DNA of 64,000 nucleotides from Thalassobellus citreus (lineage in GTDB: Bacteria; Bacteroidota; Bacteroidia; Flavobacteriales; Flavobacteriaceae), in assembly GCF_044385915.1 (NCBI RefSeq), contig NZ_JBISCC010000124.1, positions 62,001 to 126,000 on the forward strand. Direction: 5' to 3'. Shown one piece after another: positions 54,558 through 63,275 of the stretch. The translations under genes and the position numbers were made by a program. Each line of letters starts with the position of its first letter. The first letter of the stretch is position 1. The notes under the pieces were generated by a model that saw only the letters and a list, made by a program, of their open reading frames with translations, was not told the origin of the DNA and did no database searches.

Positions 54558-55310
54558 ATGAAAAATATTAAAACATATATATTCTTAATAATTACAATAA
54601 TGCTTTATGCATGTGTTGTTGAAAACGGTGAAAACCCTTACTATACACCTGGTGAATTTGGTATTTATCCAGATTATGTAGCAGGATCGAACTCGGTATA
54701 TAATTTATTAGATCCATCAAACTCTAAAGTAGATTTTAAAATTAATGCTTCAGAATCTGGAGGAGATGTTGCAGTTAGTGGAGAATTACATGCTGCAATA
54801 AATAGTGAGGAGTTTACTAAAATTTCAGATATTAGTAGTTTTCCAGTAAATATTAATCTTTCTTTAAATGAAGTTGTTACGGTACTATCTAAGAATATTT
54901 CTAGTTTAACAGGGGGTGACATTGTGAGGTTTAAAACTTTTTTTACTAATTCATTGGGAGATACTATAACATCTAGTAGTGTTTTTAATGCGGCAATTGT
55001 TTGTCCTCCAGTATCTGGTACTTATACTATAAACATGCAAGATGCTTATGGTGATGGTTGGCAAGGTGGAGGAATAAATTTTATTCTAGACGGAGATACA
55101 ACTTTTATAACTTTGGATGATCCAAATGCCTCTAGTGGAACCGCTACGTTTGAGGTCACTTCAGGGTCTACTGCTTTAGTGTTAGAATATGTTGATGATA
55201 GTTATAATGAAGAAGTGTCGTTTCAAATATACGACCCTAATAATCAGTTAATCAATAGCTCATCAAATCCAAGTGCAGGTGTGTTATCTGTACCTTCTAC
55301 ATGTCCTTAA
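54558..55310 (+). CDS. Lipoprotein with C-terminal YGDGW-type domain
   Basis: 250 aa from ATG 54558. Cys19 lipobox (IMLYACVVEN). The N-terminal part (about 25-145) has SusE-like content (FKINASESGGDVAVSG). The C-terminal part (150-250) has the motif MQDAYGDGWQGGGINFILDG, found in Flavobacteriia secreted and adhesion proteins and probably calcium-binding. It takes the position of a SusE/SusF starch-binding protein in the operon. A strong terminator follows. Its ligand is unknown. Confidence 0.82.
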   Translation: MKNIKTYIFLIITIMLYACVVENGENPYYTPGEFGIYPDYVAGSNSVYNLLDPSNSKVDFKINASESGGDVAVSGELHAAINSEEFTKISDISSFPVNINLSLNEVVTVLSKNISSLTGGDIVRFKTFFTNSLGDTITSSSVFNAAIVCPPVSGTYTINMQDAYGDGWQGGGINFILDGDTTFITLDDPNASSGTATFEVTSGSTALVLEYVDDSYNEEVSFQIYDPNNQLINSSSNPSAGVLSVPSTCP

Positions 55311-55332
55311 TTTAGTGTGATATAAATTAAAT

Positions 55333-55363
55333 AAAAAAGACTGTCAAAAGGCAGTCTTTTTTT
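55333..55363 (+). terminator. Terminator of the SusC-SusD-lipoprotein operon
   Basis: Stem with AAAAAAGACTG/CAGTCTTTTTT (55333-55343 with 55352-55362) and a loop of about 8 nt. T run follows. 22 nt past the stop. Confidence 0.92.
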
Positions 55364-55385
55364 ATGTGATATATTTTTATTAAAG

Positions 55386-55874
55386 CTAAGTTTTCTTCTT
55401 CCTAAAACTAGCGACTACCAAAATTATCATACCAGTTGTTACCGATAAATCAGCCATATTAAAAATGCCAGTTCTTAAAAGATCTGTTATTCTTATATAA
55501 AAGAAATCTGTAACCGATCCAAAAACAACTCTATCAAAAACATTCGCAATACCACCGCCAATAATACTAGCAAAAGCAAATACCGACCATTTATCTAAGG
55601 TTTTATCTTTTAAAATATATCGTAAAATATAACCTAAAACTACAATAGGTAGAATAAGTAAAAGTATAATTCTTAAAGTAGGATTTAAATCGCTTCCCAT
55701 ACCAAGAAATGCACCTTCATTTTCTACATTATGAAGAGAAAAGTAGTTCCCAATAAGATGTATAACATCTTTTGAATCAATATAAGTTCTAACTAATATT
55801 TTAGAAAATTGATCTACAACAATTGTTAAAACAATAACAGTGATGATGTAGATAGTACGCTTCGTTAATTTCAT
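55386..55874 (-). CDS. lspA: Lipoprotein signal peptidase (signal peptidase II)
   Basis: 162 aa with four membrane helices, removing signal peptides from prolipoproteins. The catalytic aspartates are in NVFDRVVFGSVTDF and FNMADLSVTTG. ATG 55874 follows the fabD stop by one base; TTG 55886 would add four residues. Essential for the many lipoproteins seen in this window. Operon with fabD. Confidence 0.94.
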   Translation of the reverse strand: MKLTKRTIYIITVIVLTIVVDQFSKILVRTYIDSKDVIHLIGNYFSLHNVENEGAFLGMGSDLNPTLRIILLLILPIVVLGYILRYILKDKTLDKWSVFAFASIIGGGIANVFDRVVFGSVTDFFYIRITDLLRTGIFNMADLSVTTGMIILVVASFRKKKT

Positions 55875-55875
55875 A

Positions 55876-56763
55876 TTACTTTTCAAAAGTTGCAGAAGCT
55901 GTTTCAGAGGCTCTGTTAATTTTCTTTACTAAACCTTGCAATACTTTACCAGGTCCAACTTCAGTAAATAGTGTGGCACCATCTTCAATCATTTGCTGTA
56001 CAGATTGTGTCCAACGTACAGGCGCTGTTAGTTGAGAAATTAAATTTGCTTTAATAGCTGTTTCATCAGTTACAGCATTTGCTGTTACATTCTGATAAAT
56101 AGGGCAGTTTGGTTTGCTAAACGTAGTGTTTTCAATAGCAGCTGCTAACTCTTCGCGAGCAGGTTCCATTAAAGGCGAATGAAAAGCACCACCAACAGGT
56201 AAAACTAAAGCACGACGTGCACCAGCTTCTTTCATACTTTCACAAGCTCTATTAATAGCATCAATTTCACCAGAAATTACTAATTGACCAGGACAGTTAT
56301 AATTGGCAGCAACTACAATACCTTCGGTTTCTTTACAAATATTTTCAACAACAGCATCTTCTAAAGCTAAAACAGCAGCCATAGTACTTGGTTGTAATTC
56401 ACAAGCTTTTTGCATAGCTAAAGCACGTTGCGAGACTAATTTTAAGCCGTCTTCAAAAGTTAAAGCGCCATTGGCAACTAAAGCCGAAAATTCGCCTAAA
56501 GAATGTCCTGCCACCATATCTGGCTTAAAGCTATCTCCTAAAGTTTTAGCTAGAATAACAGAATGTAAAAATATAGCAGGTTGCGTAACTTTCGTTTCTT
56601 TTAAAGCTTCTGCAGTACCTTCAAACATAATGTCTGTAATATGGAAACCAAGAATTTCATTGGCTTTTTCAAATAATTCTTGTGCTAAAGGAGCGTTTTC
56701 ATAAAGGTCTAAACCCATTCCTGAGAATTGTGCACCTTGACCTGGAAATATATATGCGTTCAT
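55876..56763 (-). CDS. fabD: Malonyl-CoA:ACP transacylase
   Basis: 295 aa. Transfers malonyl from CoA to acyl carrier protein in fatty acid synthesis. Nucleophile Ser88 in GHSLGEFS, the N-terminal block IFPGQGAQFSGMG, and the catalytic His in GGAFHSPLMEPA. Normal length. lspA follows in the same operon. Confidence 0.96.
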   Translation of the reverse strand: MNAYIFPGQGAQFSGMGLDLYENAPLAQELFEKANEILGFHITDIMFEGTAEALKETKVTQPAIFLHSVILAKTLGDSFKPDMVAGHSLGEFSALVANGALTFEDGLKLVSQRALAMQKACELQPSTMAAVLALEDAVVENICKETEGIVVAANYNCPGQLVISGEIDAINRACESMKEAGARRALVLPVGGAFHSPLMEPAREELAAAIENTTFSKPNCPIYQNVTANAVTDETAIKANLISQLTAPVRWTQSVQQMIEDGATLFTEVGPGKVLQGLVKKINRASETASATFEK

Positions 56764-56785
56764 AGTTGGTTTATTTTTAGAGCTG

Positions 56786-56793
56786 CAAAAATA
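56786..56793 (-). promoter_or_regulatory. Putative -7 box for fabD-lspA
   Basis: TATTTTTG on the minus strand, 23 nt before the fabD ATG. No matching TTG at standard spacing. Confidence 0.4.
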
Positions 56794-56821
56794 AGAATAA
56801 ATCTTTTATTAGCACTATGTA

Positions 56822-57003
56822 TTTGGGCGTTACCCATGGGTCGGGCTTTCCACTATATCTTTCTGCGAAGCAGTCCCGAACTTGTTTCGGGATCTCATTA
56901 ACAAAGGTCTTAGTCTATCAAAGGATGTTTCAGATATAAATTTTCGCAAAAAGGATGCCGTTTCAATCCCTAACGCAAAACTAAGGTAGTAATCATCTTT
57001 TTT
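56822..57003. repeat. Flavobacterial-type dispersed intergenic repeat (REP-like)
   Basis: The segment is more GC-rich than its surroundings. It runs from GGGCGTTACCCATGGGTCGG to the end near CAATCCCTAACGC. It includes the hairpin TCCCGAA/TTCGGGA and two AAAGGATG blocks. Similar sequences are scattered between genes in many flavobacterial genomes as I remember them; no second copy lies in this window. A short minus-strand frame (56830-57015) inside it is probably not a gene. Confidence 0.55.
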
Positions 57004-57040
57004 CCAAAAAGGCAACTTTCCAAATTAAAACATGTCGAAA

Positions 57041-58597
57041 TTACAAACCAATAATCGCCGCTTCGGCACATCGCTCTCCGTCCATAGCTGCCGATACAAT
57101 ACCACCAGCATAACCACCACCTTCGCCACAGGGGAATAAGCCTTCTATTTGTGGGTGTGCTAATTGTTCGTTTCTAGGAATACAAACGGGCGATGAGGTT
57201 CTCGATTCTACACCAATAATATTAGCATCTTCGGTATAATAACCCTTCATTTTTTGTCCAAATGCTGCAAACCCTTTTCGTAATCTACTACCTATTAGTT
57301 TTGGTAAAAGCGAATGTAATGGCGCCGAATTTAAACCAGGCTGATAAGAGGTCGGGTTTAAATCTACCGATAATCTACCTTCAACAAAATCAGTCAATCG
57401 TTGTGCTGGTGCAACCTGACTTCGTCCACCTGCAGTAAATGCCATACGCTCTAAATTTTTCTGATATTCTAAACCTTTTAAAGGTCCAAATTGTTCGTAT
57501 TTAGGCAAATCTCTATTCACATCTATTTCTACTACAATCCCCGAATTTGCAAATAAATTATTTCGTTTAGAAGGCGACATACCATTTACAACCACTTCGC
57601 CATTGGCAGTAGCTGCAGGTACAATAAATCCACCAGGGCACATACAAAAGGAGTACACACCACGTTCGTTTACTTGTTGAACCAAACTGTACGAAGCAGC
57701 AGGTAATAATTCATGACGATCGCCACTGCAATGGTATTGAATAGAATCAATAATATGTTGAGGATGCTCTACACGAACACCCATAGCAAACGATTTTGCT
57801 TCTAGAGCAATTTCCTTTTTATGAAGTAAATAAAAGATGTCTCTCGCAGAATGTCCGGTTGCTAAAATAACACGGTTGGCAACCATTTCTTCACCGTTCA
57901 AAAATTGAATGGCTTGTATTTTACCATTTTTTACGGTGAAGTCTGTAACGCGTGTTTCAAAATGAACCTCGCCACCATATTTTAAAATAGTTTCGCGAAT
58001 ATTTGTAACTACTTTTGGGAGTTTGTTTGTTCCAATATGGGGATGCGCATCCACCAAAATCTGGTCGGTAGCACCATGGTAAACTAAGTTTTCAAATATG
58101 CGTCTAACATCACCACGTTTTAAACTTCGGGTGTATAATTTACCATCGCTATAAGTTCCTGCTCCACCTTCGCCAAAGCAATAATTAGAATCTTCGTTTA
58201 CAAAATGATCTTGATTTATAGCTTTTAAATCGCGACGACGGTCCTGAACATTTTTACCACGTTCTAAAACAATAGGTTTAAAACCAAGTTCTATACAACG
58301 CAAAGCGGCATACATTCCTGCAGGCCCAAAACCAATAATATGAATGGGTTTTGCTTTTGATACATCTTTATAATCAAATTTATATTCTGAAGTTTTTGGT
58401 AATACTTCTCTAATATAAACGGCGACTTTATAATTAAGAATGATTTTTGGTTTTCGAGCATCAATAGATTTTCGAAGTACTTTTACGCCTGTAATATCTT
58501 CTTTATCAATATCTAAAGCACGTGCCGATTTTATTATTAAAATATCACTGCGTTCTTCTTCTTTAAGTGTAATACGAAGTTGAAGTTCTTTTACCAT
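57041..58597 (-). CDS. FAD-dependent oxidoreductase (COG2509-type)
   Basis: 518 aa. An N-terminal extension (about 1-85) precedes the FAD-binding GxGxxG fold (PIHIIGFGPAGMYAALRCIEL, about 88-108). Later blocks include NYCFGEGGAGTYSDGKLY, VILATGHSARDIFYLLH and the C-terminal FPCGEGGGYAGGIVSAAMDG. This is the large uncharacterised dehydrogenase family of Bacteroidota and other bacteria. The substrate is unknown. It lies alone, divergent from the siderophore receptor. Confidence 0.9.
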   Translation of the reverse strand: MVKELQLRITLKEEERSDILIIKSARALDIDKEDITGVKVLRKSIDARKPKIILNYKVAVYIREVLPKTSEYKFDYKDVSKAKPIHIIGFGPAGMYAALRCIELGFKPIVLERGKNVQDRRRDLKAINQDHFVNEDSNYCFGEGGAGTYSDGKLYTRSLKRGDVRRIFENLVYHGATDQILVDAHPHIGTNKLPKVVTNIRETILKYGGEVHFETRVTDFTVKNGKIQAIQFLNGEEMVANRVILATGHSARDIFYLLHKKEIALEAKSFAMGVRVEHPQHIIDSIQYHCSGDRHELLPAASYSLVQQVNERGVYSFCMCPGGFIVPAATANGEVVVNGMSPSKRNNLFANSGIVVEIDVNRDLPKYEQFGPLKGLEYQKNLERMAFTAGGRSQVAPAQRLTDFVEGRLSVDLNPTSYQPGLNSAPLHSLLPKLIGSRLRKGFAAFGQKMKGYYTEDANIIGVESRTSSPVCIPRNEQLAHPQIEGLFPCGEGGGYAGGIVSAAMDGERCAEAAIIGL

Positions 58598-58786
58598 AAT
58601 GCGAAATTAAACAAATAGTCGCATTTAGATATTTATTTTCTTCAGATTTAGCTTTACAGTTAGATTTTTACTTGTTATTAATTCATTGTAAATAAGTGTT
58701 TTATGCTTTTCGCTGAATAAATAAAGTCTTTAATTTATTGATATTTAGTTAGTTAAAATATTATTTTTAATTAGTCTAAATAAGTA

Positions 58787-58817
58787 TTGTGTATGAATAT
58801 TTAGTTTTTTAGATTTG
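58787..58817 (+). promoter_or_regulatory. Promoter of the TonB siderophore receptor
   Basis: TTG (58787-58789), 20 nt, TAGATTTG (58810-58817). Exact consensus. Transcription would start near 58824, about 24 nt before the ATG. Confidence 0.65.
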
Positions 58818-58847
58818 CCAAATAATTTATAATCAATCTAAATAGTA

Positions 58848-61235
58848 ATGAAAAATACGCTTCGAATTTTATTAATAATCTTGTTTTTTGGAAATCAAAT
58901 ACATGCTCAAGAAACTAAAACTATTAACGGAAAAGTTTTATCTACATCAAAGCAACCTATTGAAGGTGCTACGCTTGTTATTGAACATTTAAATAAATAC
59001 GCTGTTACTAATGCAAATGGAGAATTTAATTTTTCTGGATTAACAACGGGAACTTATAATTTAGTTGTTTCGCATGTTGCTTTTAATAGTAAAACAATAA
59101 GTCTAAACGTAAATGCTTCTTTTAATGAAAATCTGCCAGTAGTATATTTAAAAAGTGCCGATAATAAATTGAGTGAGGTTGTTATATCTGGTAGTATTTT
59201 AAACAAAACACCAAATGCAGGTAAAGCAGGAATTAAGGCTTTAGATTTACCTCAAAGTGTTGCTGTTATTTCATCTCAAACCTTAGAAAATCAACAAATT
59301 CAATCGTTAACAGATATTTTAAAGAATGCTAATGGTATATATATAAAAGGAACTACAGGTGGCTATCAAGAAGAGGTCGCTTCTAGAGGTTATGCCATGG
59401 GAAGTAGTAATACTTTTAAAAATGGTGTACGTTATTTTAATGGGATGATGACGGAAATAAGTGGAATTGAAAGTGTTGAAATATTAAAGGGTAGTGCAGC
59501 TATTTTATTCGGAAACGTTGAAGCTGGTGGTGTGTTAAATTTAATAACTAAAAAACCACGTTTCGACTTTGGTGGGAAAGTAGGTGTAACTTTTGGGAGT
59601 TTTAATTTAGTAAAACCAACGTTTGATGTTTATGGTGCTTTAAATGAATCAAAAACAGCAGCGTTTAGATTAAACGGATCGTATGCTTCAGCTGATAGTT
59701 TTAGAAAATTTGTGTCTTCAGAAACGTATTATTTCAATCCGTCGTTCCTTTTTAAATTAGGTAATAAAACAACCTTGTTGGTTGAAGCCGATTATACAAA
59801 TGATTCTAGAACGCCAGATTTTGGTGCAGGAATTATTAATTATCAGTTGGTAGATTTGCCTAGAGATCAGTTTGTAGGTGTAAAATGGGGCTATTTTGAT
59901 GGAGAGCAATTATCGGCAACCTTAACTTTAAATCACCAACTTTCAGATAACTGGGGCTTAACTTATATTAACTCATTTCGTCATTATAATACCGATATGT
60001 TTACTAATACAAGACCTAATACATCAGGTGGAACTGTTGGAGCAGATGGACTTTGGAAACGAAACATACAACAACGCGATTATGTAAATAACTATAATTT
60101 AAATCAAATAGATTTAAAAGGATTGTTTAATACAGGAAAAATAAAACATCAATTTTTATTTGGTGCCGATGTAGAAAACTATAAAACTAAAGATACAAGG
60201 TTTAATAGGTTGACTGCAGCTAATAATAACGGACAAGCTTATTACGATGAAATAAATATTTTTAATCCAGATTACAATAGTTTTAGCGATTTTAAGCCAA
60301 CACTTACCAAAAATAGATTTACAACGACACCTGTTTCAAGGTTTGGAATATACGTTCAAGATTTAATAGAAATTAATAAATACCTTAAGGTTTTAGCTGG
60401 TGTACGTTATACATACCAAGATACAGAAAGTGATGTGTATACATTTTCAAATGATACGAATGCTGTTACTAATTTGTATGATGATGCTTTTACACCAAGA
60501 TTCGGACTTATAATTCAGCCTACAAAACATCAATCTATTTTTGCTAGTTATTCTAATTCTTTTGATACTAATACGGGGTTAGATGTTGATGGTAATGCCT
60601 TAGATCCTTCTTTAATAGATCAGTTTGAATTAGGTGTGAAAAACGAATTATTCAATAATAAGCTCTTTTTAAATGTAACAGGATACATTATTAAAAATAG
60701 TAATTTGGCACAAACATCGTTTGCAAACGGAAATACCGATAACAATATTAAAGAATTAGCAGGATCTACAGAAAGTAAAGGTGTTGAAATAGATTTTACC
60801 GCATATCCTGCAAAAGGATTACGAATATTGGCAGGTTATAGTTTTAATGAAATGAAATATACAAAGTCTAATATTTATGTTGAAGGTAGTTTGTTAAGAT
60901 ATAACCCAAAGCATACAGCTAATTTAAGTGCAAATTATAATTTTGAAACAGGTGCTTTATCAGGTTTAAATATTGGATTAATAAACACGTATTTTGGAAA
61001 ACGTTTTGCTGGTCGTTCGTTTAGATTAACCGTTCCAGGTGATAATAGATTACTAATTCCTTTATCAGATTACTTCCAGTTTGATGCTACATTATCTTAT
61101 ACTATTAAAAGCTTCGATATTCGTGCTAAGTTAGCAAACATTGGAAATGCTTTAAATTATAATGTGCATGATGATAATAGTATAAATCCAATTGCTCCAA
61201 GAAATTATTCGGTTTCTGTAAGTTATAAATTTTAA
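58848..61235 (+). CDS. TonB-dependent siderophore receptor
   Basis: 795 aa. Signal peptide 1-20 (ILFFGNQIHAQ). CarboxypepD_reg-like domain (about 22-105, INGKVLSTSKQPIEGATLVI). Plug with LDLPQSVAVISSQTLENQQ and NGIYIKGTTGGYQEEVASRG, typical of FhuE/FhuA-type ferric siderophore receptors, then the barrel with C-terminal aromatic (SVSYKF). Imports an iron-chelate through TonB. The PepSY protein downstream supports iron reduction. Substrate unknown. No Fur box was identified. Confidence 0.94.
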   Translation: MKNTLRILLIILFFGNQIHAQETKTINGKVLSTSKQPIEGATLVIEHLNKYAVTNANGEFNFSGLTTGTYNLVVSHVAFNSKTISLNVNASFNENLPVVYLKSADNKLSEVVISGSILNKTPNAGKAGIKALDLPQSVAVISSQTLENQQIQSLTDILKNANGIYIKGTTGGYQEEVASRGYAMGSSNTFKNGVRYFNGMMTEISGIESVEILKGSAAILFGNVEAGGVLNLITKKPRFDFGGKVGVTFGSFNLVKPTFDVYGALNESKTAAFRLNGSYASADSFRKFVSSETYYFNPSFLFKLGNKTTLLVEADYTNDSRTPDFGAGIINYQLVDLPRDQFVGVKWGYFDGEQLSATLTLNHQLSDNWGLTYINSFRHYNTDMFTNTRPNTSGGTVGADGLWKRNIQQRDYVNNYNLNQIDLKGLFNTGKIKHQFLFGADVENYKTKDTRFNRLTAANNNGQAYYDEINIFNPDYNSFSDFKPTLTKNRFTTTPVSRFGIYVQDLIEINKYLKVLAGVRYTYQDTESDVYTFSNDTNAVTNLYDDAFTPRFGLIIQPTKHQSIFASYSNSFDTNTGLDVDGNALDPSLIDQFELGVKNELFNNKLFLNVTGYIIKNSNLAQTSFANGNTDNNIKELAGSTESKGVEIDFTAYPAKGLRILAGYSFNEMKYTKSNIYVEGSLLRYNPKHTANLSANYNFETGALSGLNIGLINTYFGKRFAGRSFRLTVPGDNRLLIPLSDYFQFDATLSYTIKSFDIRAKLANIGNALNYNVHDDNSINPIAPRNYSVSVSYKF

Positions 61236-61242
61236 AAAACTG

Positions 61243-61287
61243 AAACATTCATATAGTCATAGAAATATGGTTGTATGAATGTTTTTT
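61243..61287 (+). terminator. Hairpin between siderophore receptor and PepSY gene
   Basis: Stem AAACATTCATA/TATGAATGTTT (61243-61253 with 61274-61284) with a 20-nt loop and a short T run. It may end or attenuate transcription before the PepSY gene, whose ATG follows 16 nt later. Confidence 0.65.
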
Positions 61288-61299
61288 ATTTAAAAACAT

Positions 61300-61851
61300 A
61301 TGAAGACAAAACAGCTAAGAGCTATTCATAGAGATTTAGGCTATTTTTATGTCGGACTCATAATTTCATTTGCTTTTTCTGGCATTTTAATGAATCACCG
61401 TAGCACATGGCATCCTGATAAATATACAACGGAGATTAAGGAGATTCAAGTGCAATTACCTGAAAATAAAAGTGATATTTCTGATGGATTCGTTAAAAAT
61501 TTAGCAAAAGATTTACAGATAGAGGATAAACTAAAAAGACACATGCTAAGAAGAGGAACGTTACGTGTCATGTTTAATAATACCGATGTAGAAATTGATG
61601 TAAAAACAGGAAAAGGTGAAATAATTTCGTTTATAAAAACACCATTTATTAGTCAAACCATGACGCTGCATAAAACCAATTCTAATTGGTGGATTTATTA
61701 TTCAGATATTTTTGGAATTTCCTTAATTATTATAGCTGTTACAGGTATATTACTTATAAATAAAGGAAAGTTTTCTTTTAAGAATCGAGGTTGGAAATTG
61801 GCTCTAGCAGGTCTTGTGTTTCCAATTGTGTTTTTGCTGTGCTTTTTGTGA
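61300..61851 (+). CDS. PepSY-associated membrane protein (iron reductase-like)
   Basis: 183 aa. Three membrane helices: about 13-30 (YFYVGLIISFAFSGILM), about 135-155 and 163-183. It contains an LHRDLG-like start (IHRDLGYFYVGL) and HKTNSNWW, both part of PepSY-associated TM proteins. Their usual role is ferric reductase or cytochrome-linked electron transfer beside TonB siderophore receptors. This copy is short, with one periplasmic PepSY-like loop only. Same strand as the receptor, 64 nt downstream with a hairpin between. Confidence 0.85.
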   Translation: MKTKQLRAIHRDLGYFYVGLIISFAFSGILMNHRSTWHPDKYTTEIKEIQVQLPENKSDISDGFVKNLAKDLQIEDKLKRHMLRRGTLRVMFNNTDVEIDVKTGKGEIISFIKTPFISQTMTLHKTNSNWWIYYSDIFGISLIIIAVTGILLINKGKFSFKNRGWKLALAGLVFPIVFLLCFL

Positions 61852-61866
61852 AAAAAAATGAATCAC

Positions 61867-63246
61867 TTATTTAATTTTTAAGGAAGGAGGATTTAGATAT
61901 TCTTTAAAAAAACTATAAAGCGTATTTAAATCTTTTGATGTTTGAGGTACTGAATGTCCTGTTCCGTAATTAATAAGTGTTGAGGTGGGTACTTTTAGCG
62001 AATCTAATTTTGCTTTTAAATGTATAAATTGATCTTGATAATAAGGCGCATCATCTTTATTGTGAAAAAAAAGAGTAGGAGCTGTAGCAGATGATTCAAC
62101 TAAATAAGAAGCTCCCATAGTGTTCCATAGTTCAAAATTATCTTCTAGATTACCCCAAGCCCATTCGCATCGAGTTTCTAAGTTAGAATCGCCATCATCT
62201 GAAGCATTGTAAATTTTGGTATAATCAAAAACACCAGGGCCTAAAGCAGCTGCTTGTATGGCATCAGAAATACCTATATTAAAACCTGTATTTTCAAATT
62301 CAGAAACAGATTTGTCACCAATAGCTAAAGATCCAGCAGTAGAGCCTCTAGAAAATCCGTAAACACCAATGTTTCCAGATACCCCTAATTCATCACTCAT
62401 TTTACGTAAAGTACGAATGGCAGACTTTACTTTTTGAGCGGCATCAGGATTTGTTTGATATGATTTATAGGTGTCGTTTTTACCATTTACAGGTTTGCCA
62501 CTTCCCCAAGGACAATATTTTGGATGATCGGCAATAGCCCAAGCCATTCCATGTGCAGGTAAACCTTCTAAAAAAGAATCGTTAAAACCAGCAAAAGTAT
62601 AAGGTAAAAACAGTCTTAAATCTTTATGAGCATCAGTAAGTTTTTCTTTGTCACTATCATAGGTGGCGTAACTGTTGCTGTATGAAAAAGATAAAATAGT
62701 AGGGGGTTTTACTTTCGGGTTTGCAGGATAGATAATATCCATACGTAATTCATCGCCTTCTACATATTCTTTAGGTGTGTTATAAACTTTAGGATTGTCT
62801 ATAAAATAAGGTACATCTCGAGAAATTCTATAGCCTTCAAATAATATATAAGATTTGTTAAGCGAACAGTTAGTGAAGTTGCAGAATAATTTATTTGAAA
62901 TGGCCTTGTTAATTGCAATAATGTCTTTGTTTATGTTTGTTGCTGAAGCTTTTTTATCGTGATTATAATCTAGTTCTATAACCCGATATCCTTGAGATAA
63001 TAACCAAGCGACATCTTCTCTATTTGTATTCTGACCTATTTTCTCAAATCCTAAATTTTTAAGATATACAATGGTTATATTATTGCCTGTAAAATCTTTT
63101 TTTGGTGATTTAGATTCTGTTGCAGTATAATTAATATTATTTTCAGTTGTTATACTCAACCATTTACCTGTACTAGCACATGAATTAAGTGATAAAAATA
63201 GAAGTATATAGCCAAGGCAAACTATTTGAAATCTTGAAGTTGTCAT
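61867..63246 (-). CDS. Alpha/beta-hydrolase lipoprotein (prolyl-oligopeptidase-like)
   Basis: 459 aa. Lipoprotein signal with Cys23 (LFLSLNSCASTG). The catalytic Ser is in GVYGFSRGSTAGS, the acid in FFHNKDDAPYYQDQ and the His in NYGTGHSVPQ. The fold is alpha/beta hydrolase with the S9 peptidase or acetyl-xylan-esterase-like cap; the substrate is unknown. Monocistronic. It faces the PepSY gene; the two stops are 15 nt apart. Confidence 0.85.
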   Translation of the reverse strand: MTTSRFQIVCLGYILLFLSLNSCASTGKWLSITTENNINYTATESKSPKKDFTGNNITIVYLKNLGFEKIGQNTNREDVAWLLSQGYRVIELDYNHDKKASATNINKDIIAINKAISNKLFCNFTNCSLNKSYILFEGYRISRDVPYFIDNPKVYNTPKEYVEGDELRMDIIYPANPKVKPPTILSFSYSNSYATYDSDKEKLTDAHKDLRLFLPYTFAGFNDSFLEGLPAHGMAWAIADHPKYCPWGSGKPVNGKNDTYKSYQTNPDAAQKVKSAIRTLRKMSDELGVSGNIGVYGFSRGSTAGSLAIGDKSVSEFENTGFNIGISDAIQAAALGPGVFDYTKIYNASDDGDSNLETRCEWAWGNLEDNFELWNTMGASYLVESSATAPTLFFHNKDDAPYYQDQFIHLKAKLDSLKVPTSTLINYGTGHSVPQTSKDLNTLYSFFKEYLNPPSLKIK

Positions 63247-63275
63247 TTATAAAATTTAGTAAAAAGATAAAGAAA

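Noticed and set aside
56830..57015. 61-aa minus-strand frame
   Set aside because: Lies wholly inside the REP-like repeat, and such frames arise from the repeat itself.
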